Positions 1 through 7,150 of a stretch of 20,546 nt of DNA are shown in pieces. This DNA is from Spirogloea muscicola (Eukaryota; Streptophyta; Zygnematophyceae; Spirogloeales; Spirogloeaceae). The stretch spans positions 209,188 to 229,733 of the forward strand of contig WELB01000180.1 in assembly GCA_009602725.1 (NCBI GenBank). Reading direction: 5' to 3'. The notes below the pieces were generated by a model. That model had not been told where the DNA came from. It saw only the letters and a list, made by a program, of their open reading frames with translations, and ran no database searches. How positions within the stretch are numbered: the stretch's first letter is position 1; each line of letters begins with the position of its first letter. Made by a program: the position numbers and the translations under genes.

Positions 1-1871
1 GCCACCGTCGCCGACGCCGCCGCCGGCGGCGAGCTCCCGGGGGCCGCGCCGAATCGTGCGGCAACAGGTTCCGCCGGAGATCGCCGGCAATCCGGCGCTG
101 GCGGCCGCCGCCGCCGCGCTGCCGGCCAACTACGCCTTCGAGCTGCCCAAGACCGTGTGGCGCCTCCGCCAGGTGCGCGCTCCGCCACCGCCGCCGCCGC
201 CGCCGCGTGCGGGATCCTCGCCGAGGGCCTGACAGCGCGCGGCTCGCGGCGGCGCCCGGCAGGCGAAGGCACGGTGTGTCGCGCTGCAGTTCCCTGAGGG
301 CCTGCTCATGTACGCCTGCGCCATCGCCGACATCCTGGAGGACTTCGGCGGCGTCCAGGAGGTGAGCCCCCGCCTCGGCCGGCGGCGACGACGGCGGCGG
401 CGCGTCCGCCTCAGCTGCCATTGTGCCAATGGCAGGTTGGCACCGGCGGCACTGAAAGTATTCCACCTCTGTGCAAGTTTGTGCATTTGGAAGAATATGT
501 TTAAACATATTCTTCTTCAGTATTGCAATTAGTTGTTGACGTTTAGGTGATATTACGTAATTTCCAGAAACGAGATTGATTACGCAAACTGTCTGAGAAG
601 CAAAACCATTCTTAAAATCAGCTAATAGATTGTCTTGATGGCTGCCGCAGACAGTAATCCTCGGCGACGTGACGTACGGCGCGTGCTGCGTGGACGACGT
701 GGGCGCCGCCGCGGCGAGCGCCGACTGCCTCGTCCACTACGGCCACAGCTGCCTTGTGCCCATCGACCACACCACGTATGCCGCTTAGCTGCGCCAAGGT
801 CTGGAACGCCGCAACTCTGTCACGCTGTTGCCCTCGGCCTCACGCTCTTGCGTTCGGCTGCCATGGCGGCGACGGCTGCGCAGGATACCCTGCATGTACG
901 TCTTCGTGGAGATTGGCATCGACGTGGAGCACCTGGTGGCGACCGTGCGGCGCAACTTTGAGTGCGGCGCCCGTCTGATGCTGGCCGGCACGATTCAGTT
1001 CTCAACGGCGCTCCAGGCGGCCAGGGCGGCGCTCGCGGATGACTTCCCGTCGCTGCGCATCCCGCAGGCCAAGCCGCTGTCGCCCGGCGAGGTCCTGGGC
1101 TGCACCGCGCCTGCGCTGCCGGCGGGCGATGCGGACTCGATCGTCTTCGTCGCCGATGGTCGCTTCCACCTGGAGGCCATCATGATTGCCAACCCAGCGA
1201 TGCCGGCCTACCGCTACGACCCGTACGCTCGCGTGCTCACGCTGGAGAAGTACGACCAGGCGGGCATGCGGCGAGCTCGGAGGAGCGCGATTGAGAAGGC
1301 TGCGCCTGCGCGGCGCTGGGGCCTGGTCCTTGGCACGCTGGGGCGGCAGGGCAATCTGCGCACGCTGCACTACGTGCGCCGGCTGTTGGACGAGCGCAAC
1401 CTCTCACACATCATCGTCCTTGTCTCGGAGCTGTCGCCAGCCAAGGTGGCTAGCTTCGGGTCGTCGATCGAGGCCTGGGTCCAGGTGGCCTGCCCGCGGC
1501 TGTCCATCGACTGGGGCGAGACTTTTGCAGTGCCACTGTTGACGCCATTCGAGGCGACCGTCGCGCTCGGGGCCGTGCGGCCATGGTGGAAGCGGCACCC
1601 GTCCAACCATGACCACTGCGATGGCGCCTGCTCCGACCCCGCCACGTGTGCGCCCGCAGCGCCCAAATCGGCAGATGGGGCAAGGGGCCAATGCTTCGGA
1701 CTGGGCGGGGCGGATGAGCTCTCTGAGGAGGAGGAGTCGGTGGCAGCATACTCCATGGACTACTATGCGCGTGCAGGCGGCCCCTGGAACTCGGCCTATG
1801 GTACTGCGGCACCATCCCATCGGCAGCACCTGGCCGCAGGTGCTGCCTCCGTCAGCACGCGGCCACCTTGA
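1..1871 (+). CDS. DPH1: Diphthamide synthase subunit DPH1 (5' partial, four exons seen)
   Basis: DPH1 works with DPH2 in the cytosol to transfer the 3-amino-3-carboxypropyl group of S-adenosylmethionine to a histidine of elongation factor 2, the first step of diphthamide synthesis. Exons are 1-172 (reading from base 2), 263-361, 651-775 and 884-1871; all introns are GT-AG and the phases join in frame, giving about 460 residues. Family landmarks in order are [78 protein letters not shown]-type [60 protein letters not shown] and [13 protein letters not shown]. The three cysteines expected to hold the 4Fe-4S cluster are present: in GDVTYGACC (around 684-689), GCTAP (1101) and VACPRLS (1491). The start codon and the extreme N terminus lie outside the window. 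The tail carries the family's YSMDYYA...GPWNSAY segment. Identification is firm; exon edges are inferred. Confidence 0.93.
490..515. repeat. Perfect 26-bp palindrome in DPH1 intron 2
   Basis: The 26 bases read identically on both strands, centred on GTTTAAAC. They lie in intron 2 of DPH1 (362-650). From about 430 to 640 this intron is visibly AT-rich, unlike the GC-rich exons on either side. The intron is also the longest in the gene. No coding or RNA-gene signal was seen in it. The palindrome could be a hairpin-forming remnant of an inserted element or simply chance in AT-rich DNA. Confidence 0.8.
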
Positions 1872-2375
1872 CCACGTGTGGGCTCGTCTCCAAGGCTCAA
1901 CGAGCTCGACTTGCTAGTGTGTGCACCGTACGCACGCCCGAGCTGCAGACCAGGCCAGTGGCATTGGAGCTTCCAACTGTGTCAGACCTAGCGCGTCGCG
2001 CAAGAGTGAGGTGGGTGGCTGTCTGTGTTTCAAGCTCAATGATCACCCTCTGTTTTCGCTGACTGCCCCTGGGCCTTGACAGTGAGCCTGACTGTGTCAT
2101 TCATTGTAATCAGCATGGGCGTATTGGAAACATGAGCAGAAGTCCTTTGGACGTGCCGCTTGTTGCTGGAAAATCGCTGGCAGAGCTGTGGCGCCATTGT
2201 TAGACTGGCGCGGAGGCAGTATAGAGCATGTGTGTTGTTCTGGACCATTTACGACCACACATGCGAGGGGTCGGCTCAGGCGTTCTACGCCGGCCAGTGT
2301 CTAAGGATATGGAAGAGGGTGGAGAGTTGAGGAGTTTGCTAGTGGTACGCTGGAGTTGGAGCGTTAGGAGAGGCA
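1872..2375. other. Convergent intergenic region between DPH1 and the next gene
   Basis: This stretch holds the 3' untranslated regions of two genes that point at each other. No open frame here resembles a protein. A TGTAA motif at 2105-2109, the poly(A) signal typical of many green algae, lies 234 bases past the DPH1 stop and may mark its 3' end. I see nothing else in it. Confidence 0.6.
2105..2109 (+). terminator. Candidate TGTAA polyadenylation signal of DPH1
   Basis: TGTAA on the plus strand, downstream of the DPH1 stop codon. This pentamer is the usual poly(A) signal in chlorophyte algae. A five-base match is weak evidence by itself, and no transcript end is available. Confidence 0.35.
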
Positions 2376-4002
2376 TCATGACTTGTTGCGCTTGATGGTA
2401 ATGGAGCCGTTCCCCTGCGTGCGCAGCCGCGTCACGTGGACCTCCCCGTGCGCCGGGGTTGGGAAGAGCGACAGCTTGGCTGGCGAGAGCACAAGGGGAC
2501 CGGATGGTGGCCCTGGCCATGGAACAGAGCCTGTGGAGCTGCTGCGTCGCAGTGACGGCCCGTTGATCTGCCGGTTGAGGTCCTGCGCCATATCAAGGAC
2601 CGCAACTTGTCAGACTGGCTAGGTGGGAAGGTGGGGAAATGGTAGGCAGGTCTCGACCATGCCTGCGAGGTGCTGCTGAGTGGCCGTACCTCCAGCGAGA
2701 ATGTGTCCTCCAACGACAGCGGGCGCAGGACCTTGAATGGAGAGATGGAATTGCTGAGGCACGACTCCGTCGATGCAGAGAGGTCGGCAGCTGCGGCAGT
2801 GCCGCCACTGCTGAAGCCAGGCACGGTGCTGCGGAGGCAGCCGCCGGGCGTCGGGGGCGGCAGGCCTACGCTGCGGGCGCTGGCAGCCGCTGGGCTGCTG
2901 CCCAGCTGCACTGGGCTGGCCACCAGCCGCCGGAAGGTCCCGCCCGGGAGTGGTGAGAGGCCCTGCGGCAGGAGTGCATCCATGGCCGCAGCCGGAGATC
3001 CCCGAGGCGTCCGTCCTCCTGGCAGTGCTCTAGAGGTCGGCGTCGCTGCAGGGCCAGACGATGCCGGCCGGCAGCGTCAGGCTTGCGCAAGCGAGGACCG
3101 AGGCCGCACTACCAGCGGCGCCAGTGCTGGCTGCTGCAGTTCTTGCTCGCCTAAGTGAGGGCACACACCAGCGCCGCTGTGTGGGCTCGTCGGTTCGCGG
3201 AACGCCGGCGCGCTCTGTGACATGAACCCTGCACGCCGCTGCCGCGGGTGGGGCGCAGACGGCAGATCGTCGATGGTCAGGACGGGCAGCCGCCCTCCGG
3301 GGGCTTCTGACGAAGGCGAGAGCGCCTCCTCGTCCAGGCATGAGGAATCATCTGCAGCAGCGACAGTAGCGGCATGCGGCACAGGCATCAGGAGCTGCCA
3401 GGAGAAGTGCAGCGCCTCGTGATGAGGCCATGGCGACCATGGAGGAGCGAACACGGCAAGGAGCGAGGCCGAACCGAAGGAGCCGGCAATGCTGCTGGCG
3501 GCGAATGGCGACTCGAGGGGCGCCGTAGCGCTGCCGAAGCCACCCCCGCCGCCGCCGCCGCCCCCGCCGCCTTGGCCGGCGTAGCAGACGTCCACCCACA
3601 GGCGCGCCTCCTCCCACTCCAGCTTGGGCTTCTTCAGCGCGTGCGCCAGGAAGCTGTGCGGCGGCGTGCTCCACCCGTCGCCACAGGCGCGGCGGTGGTC
3701 GTCGCCGCCGCCGCCGCCGTCCATCTCCGCCTCCAGCGGGCTGTCCGCCGCGATTCGCGCCGGGCTTCTCGGGCTGCACTCCTCGGCGGAGCCTGCGGTG
3801 GCCCTCGGCGGCGGGCGTGTGAGCAGGACTTGCCAGCCACGCGAGGCACCGCTTCGGGCGCCGCACTTCCCGCCGCGGATCCCCGGCGCGCGGACCTGCC
3901 CGGCGCCGAGCCTGCCCACCGAGTGCCGGCGGCGGCGGCGGNGAGGCTGCAGAGAGCGGCGAGGTCGACGGGGTCGGCGCCGTCGTCCGCGAAGAGCACC
4001 AG

Positions 4003-4042
<40 letters not shown>

Positions 4043-4077
4043 AAGCCGGCGCCGGCGGCGGGCCAGGCGGCGGCCAT
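2376..4077 (-). CDS. Hypothetical low-complexity protein, four exons
   Basis: I do not recognise this gene. The model is exons 4077-3896, 3792-3169, 3045-2690 and 2582-2376, all with GT-AG introns. If the single N at 3942 is dropped, the phases join exactly and give about 455 residues; an alternative donor gives an exon 1 ending at 3920. The ATG has the context CACATGGCC. The protein begins MAAAWPAAGAGFGG, followed by a glycine run, DDDLVLFADD, a block of mixed charged and aromatic residues at 3575-3655 (includes LKKPKLEWEEARLWVDVCYA), another glycine run, and then long Ser/Pro/Ala-rich stretches with RRAGFMSQSAPAF and SISPFKVLRPLSLED. The C terminus is basic (VTRLRTQGNGSITIKRNKS). No signal peptide or membrane segment is visible. 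Most of it looks disordered, as in a nuclear regulator or scaffold, but that is a guess. It converges with DPH1 and diverges from DCAF1 across 3 kb of repeats. Confidence 0.55.
3942..3942. other. Ambiguous base in exon 1 of the minus-strand hypothetical gene
   Basis: A single N inside a run of GGC/GCC triplets. Read as a real base it leaves exon 1 ending in phase 2, which pairs only with a less convincing acceptor at 3774-3775. Dropped, exon 1 ends in phase 1 and joins the better acceptor (CACCGCAG, exon from 3792). Confidence 0.6.
4012..4041. repeat. GCC trinucleotide run encoding poly-glycine
   Basis: Ten GCC units in a row on the plus strand, read as GGC (glycine) codons on the minus strand in exon 1 of the hypothetical gene. 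Similar runs occur at about 3538-3570 (glycine codons in exon 2 of the same gene) and 7298-7319 (intron 1 of DCAF1). Confidence 0.85.
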
Positions 4078-4104
4078 GTGATAGCCAGGCCCCGAATTCG
4101 GAGC

Positions 4105-4162
4105 TCTCTGGCCCCCTTCTCGTCCTTTGTTGATTCTTTTTTGGGCTGGCTTTTCCAGCCCC
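4105..4162 (+). repeat. Dispersed repeat A, copy 1
   Basis: This 58-base stretch matches 6771-6828 with four mismatches by eye. It carries a T-rich segment followed by a perfect 7-bp stem, GGGCTGG (4143-4149), loop CTTTT, CCAGCCC (4155-4161). Similarity continues beyond it in the segment containing GGCGAGC and CTTTCTTT. Confidence 0.8.
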
Positions 4163-4198
4163 CTTGGCGAGCACTTTCTTTCTGGGGAGCTGCCCTGG

Positions 4199-4211
4199 CT
4201 GACTAGAGGTT
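4199..4211 (+). repeat. 13-base motif CTGACTAGAGGTT, copy 1 of 3
   Basis: The same 13 bases occur at 4422-4434 and 4961-4973. The last two copies also share the preceding ACTTG and the following AxTGA context, so they are parts of a longer degenerate repeat. Confidence 0.7.
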
Positions 4212-4313
4212 GGGCGCCCACTTGCTTGCAGGTGTCATAACTCAACTGCTCTTCTAACAGAAGTAGCTTTACTATGTGAGGCAGTTCGCTGTGAGAGGCC
4301 AGCCCGAAAGGCG

Positions 4314-4334
4314 GGTGGCTGGTGGCTGGTGGCT
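4314..4334 (+). repeat. Tandem GGTGGCT x3
   Basis: Three perfect head-to-tail copies of the 7-mer GGTGGCT. They lie inside a copy of the hairpin repeat (GGCTGG at 4331-4336, CCAGCC at 4343-4348), which suggests slippage within the repeat. Confidence 0.8.
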
Positions 4335-4606
4335 GGGAAAGGCCAGCCCAAAAGAATGGACAAAGTCTGAGGGAGCCTGAGCAAAAAGCATGAAAGTATT
4401 CTTTCCTCAGACTTGCATTTCCTGACTAGAGGTTACTGAGAAAGAACTGAGCGCTCCCTGGCTGATGTCTTAGTCCTTCGCACTCAAGAAGGGCTCGCCC
4501 ATCTTTTCTCCTTTTGGCCTTTCCCAGCCCCTCTTCTCTATGGGCGAGCTCTTCCCAGCCACCAGTCAATCTGGCCGCGCTTCCCTTTTGGCACAGTGAT
4601 TAAATC

Positions 4607-4657
4607 CTTGTACTCTCCCTTTGGGCTGGCCTCTCACAGCCACTGACTTAAATTGGA
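4607..4657 (+). repeat. Dispersed repeat B, copy 1
   Basis: This stretch shares CCTTGTAC, then CCTTTGGGCTGGCCTCTCAC and AGCCA, with 5079-5130. The distance to repeat B copy 2 is about 470 bases. It contains the imperfect hairpin GGCTG...CAGCC. Confidence 0.75.
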
Positions 4658-5078
4658 AGGAGAAGGAAATGATTGGAAGAGCAGTTTGCTTTTTCTGGGG
4701 AGCGCCGGAAGAGCGCCGGGGGGAGGCGGGGCCACGTGGCGGCTCGACTGTGGCCCGTCGGGGTCGCCAGTTGGGCGGGGGGGGGCCTGGGCGCCCACCT
4801 CCGCAGCCCGCCATGGCCGCCGCCTCACCGCCCCGCCACCCTGGCCTCACGCCCAGCTGCTCTCCCGCCTAGCCGCCTCCTGCAACCGCGCCGTGGCTGC
4901 TGCCGTCGGGTCCCGACAAGGCGACGTCTTCCGCCCTCTAGTCATTCTGATTTGCACTTGCTGACTAGAGGTTATTGACCGCCCACTCGCAGGAGTCATG
5001 GAGATCGGAGGCGTGCTTTCTGTGCCTTCCGGCCTTTTCAGCCCCTGCCTTATATTGGAAGAGCTGTTGACTTCAGAC

Positions 5079-5130
5079 CTTGTACATTCCTTTGGGCTGG
5101 CCTCTCACAGCCATTGCCTTACGTTGAAAG
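5079..5130 (+). repeat. Dispersed repeat B, copy 2
   Basis: Partner of 4607-4657 with the same central GGGCTGGCCTCTCACAGCC. The flanks are diverged, as expected of old copies of one element. Confidence 0.75.
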
Positions 5131-5829
5131 AGTGAATTATTTTCGTCTTCTTGCTAACCCGTGGCTACTGAGCGAGTCAGCTTTTGCAGCAGGAGACATA
5201 CATGTGGAGGTGTGCTTGCCTCATTCTCGGCCTATCTGGCCCTCGATTACTGAGAAAACTTCTCATTCTCCTGGCAAGTGACTCCGACTTGCAGCTGTCG
5301 ACCACGATCGATTGCTGAGGGGAGTGGGCTTTCCTCCTGTGTCGATGACATTCGGGCTCGCGTTACGCTGCTATTCTTGGGAAGAACTTGTAATGTGTAC
5401 ATTGTTCCCCGTTGGCGGAGCGCTTTCTCTGGGGTTGGCCTTATGCTGCAAGTGTTCGTTGAGCGAGTCAGTCCCTGCAAGAGAGAAGAGAAGCTCTTCA
5501 GAAGCGGCCAATGGCATCGTAGAAGATGCGGACAACGTTGAAAAGGGCGGGAAGCGCATATACACTCTGGGAGTGACTACTACAATCGGCTACTCTAGTC
5601 AAGAGCCGCAGGATGAGAGTTAGTGGCAGCCAGTGAAGAAGAATGTATCTCAAGTGTAAGCGGTGGGCTGTTAGAGCCCGGAAGGAATGGAGAAGGTTAA
5701 CAGGGCACGATAGCGCAAACCATGCACTTAAGCAAGTGGCAACACCCGATGGCCGCTCAACTACCCGCATCAATTTTTCAGTTGGCCAACGAGGAGTCGC
5801 CCCGCCTGAGTCTCCCTCAGGCGGCAGCA

Positions 5830-5856
5830 AGAAGAAGTGGCACTCCCAATGGGGGC
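5830..5856 (+). repeat. Dispersed repeat C, copy 1 (inverted relative to A)
   Basis: This 27-base stretch differs from 6482-6508 at one position by eye. It adjoins an inverted copy of the hairpin unit (GGGCTG 5859-5864, CAGCCC 5873-5878) and a T-rich segment seen on the minus strand. It is therefore a reverse-orientation copy of the same composite repeat as 6771-6870. Confidence 0.75.
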
Positions 5857-6481
5857 AAGGGCTGCGAAAAGCCAGCCCAAAAAGAATTCACGAAGGTTCA
5901 GAGGGGCCTAAGAAGCAGCAAGGGCACAGACAGCACGTAGATGCAAGGCAATAGCGAGGTGTCGCTGCAGCAAGACCAAGACACGCGTGTGGTTCATAAA
6001 AGGTCAGAGAGCGGCAGTATTGATGTCTGGCTGCTCCTTTGCTCCCTTCGGGACAATGCTTGTTGCACGAGCTGGTGCAGGAGGCCAAGCCACAAAAGCT
6101 CCAATTGCTTTTGCTCCACATGCTGATTGGACTTCATTTTGCGAGCGGGAAAATCATCTCCTACCAAATGAAGTTGCAAGAGCGAAATGGTTTACTGACC
6201 TGTGCTTAGATCTCGAGTCAAGTCATCCTGGGCTGGCTGTCCAGCCATTGCCGAAGTGGTGAAGTTCAATAGTACTGACAAGTCTGCTGACGGCCCTTCA
6301 AAGCCTAATAGCTGTTGAAGATTTTGCTCGCTTTAATATCAACGGGAGGACAACCTACAGTGCACAATCTGTCATACTCTGTAGCTAACAGCCAGGTACA
6401 CTTCGACAAGCCAAACCCACAAATGGTGCTGTGACAAAGTCTTGTGGTAGACTAGGTCACAGGAAGAATGAACAAGGGGCC

Positions 6482-6508
6482 AGAAGAAGTGGCTCTCCCA
6501 ATGGGGGC
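6482..6508 (+). repeat. Dispersed repeat C, copy 2
   Basis: Partner of 5830-5856 with 26 of 27 bases identical by eye. On the minus strand it reads CCCCCATTGGGAGAGCCAC, related to the CCTCAATGGGCGAGCCC segment next to repeat A copy 2. Confidence 0.75.
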
Positions 6509-6770
6509 CAGAGCACACGGTGAATCAAGTAGCCACGAAGCACTCAGTAACCTCCGTTGAGCAGCCGCAGGTGGGAGAAACTAGTCTCTGACCACCACGC
6601 TTGTCGCCAGGACCCCAGTCCAACGACCCTTGCTAATATCTTTGGTGCCTCTTTTCCAGCTGCATTTCACTCCGACTTGTGGCTGCTGACTCGGGTAAGC
6701 TCCCATTCGCTGTAGTCTCTTAAGTAGCTGTGTGGTTTTGGCTTTGGTTTCTTAGCGCTTCCTCTGGCTT

Positions 6771-6828
6771 CCTCTGGCCCCCTTCTCGTTCTTTGTTCAT
6801 TCTTTTTTGGGCTGGCTTGTCCAGCCCC
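6771..6828 (+). repeat. Dispersed repeat A, copy 2
   Basis: Partner of 4105-4162. It has the perfect stem GGGCTGG (6809-6815), loop CTTGT, CCAGCCC (6821-6827). A second, imperfect hairpin of the family follows at 6899-6918, so this part of the region holds two units in the same orientation. Confidence 0.8.
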
Positions 6829-6952
6829 TATCCTCAATGGGCGAGCCCTTTCTTTTCTTTGGCGCCTTTCGGCCCTTTGGACCTTGTTCAATCTTTCTGG
6901 GCTGGCCATTCACAGCCCCCACCCCCACTTGAAGCCTTAGTAGGCACATGCA

Positions 6953-6974
6953 AGTGATCACTTTGTTGATCACT
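6953..6974. repeat. 8-bp inverted repeat upstream of DCAF1
   Basis: AGTGATCA (6953-6960), six-base spacer, TGATCACT (6967-6974). It lies about 180 bases before the DCAF1 start codon and has no resemblance to the GGGCTGG repeats. It could be a dimeric protein-binding site or chance. Confidence 0.6.
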
Positions 6975-7150
6975 CAACGTCGTCATACTGTGGTCCGGAA
7001 TGCGGCTGCTGATATTAAAGAATCGGCTGTAAACTGCCAGCCAGATGCATACAGGTGGTCCGGAAGTGGGGGCAGGCTGGCCGGCCGAGTCCGGGGTTGG
7101 GGGTTCCATGGCTTTGGGGATTGAGGGCGCCGAGCTGGCCGCCGCGCGCC

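Larger units (their letters stand above)
4078..7150. other. 3-kb intergenic region rich in short dispersed repeats
   Basis: This region separates the divergent starts of the minus-strand hypothetical gene and DCAF1, so both promoters should lie in it. The open frames here are short, lack any family signature, and several are simply translations of the repeats. At least eight copies of a GGGCTGG...CCAGCCC inverted repeat occur: around 4143-4161, 4331-4348, 4624-4641, 5094-5112, 5859-5878, 6231-6246, 6809-6827 and 6899-6918. They lie in both orientations and differ in loop. Several are embedded in longer duplicated stretches listed separately. No RNA gene was recognised. Confidence 0.75.

Noticed and set aside
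828-1871. Treating the ATG at 828 as the start of a separate gene
   Set aside because: The DPH1 core clearly continues upstream through three more exons, and residues before [10 protein letters not shown] in that frame come from intron 3.
3374-4081. Plus-strand open frame of 235 codons rich in Ala, Pro and Arg
   Set aside because: It is the antisense of exons 1 and 2 of the minus-strand gene, kept open by GCC runs. The minus-strand reading gives consistent splice phases and a better composition.
4078-4245. Upstream extension of the hypothetical minus-strand gene beyond the ATG at 4077
   Set aside because: The open frame continues into repeat A, and its translation recurs at other repeat copies (4174, 5850 and 6909 regions), so it is repeat-derived and not gene-specific.
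5643-5954. Plus-strand open frame of 103 codons in the repeat region
   Set aside because: About half of it is a translation of repeats A and C in reverse orientation, and there is no family match.
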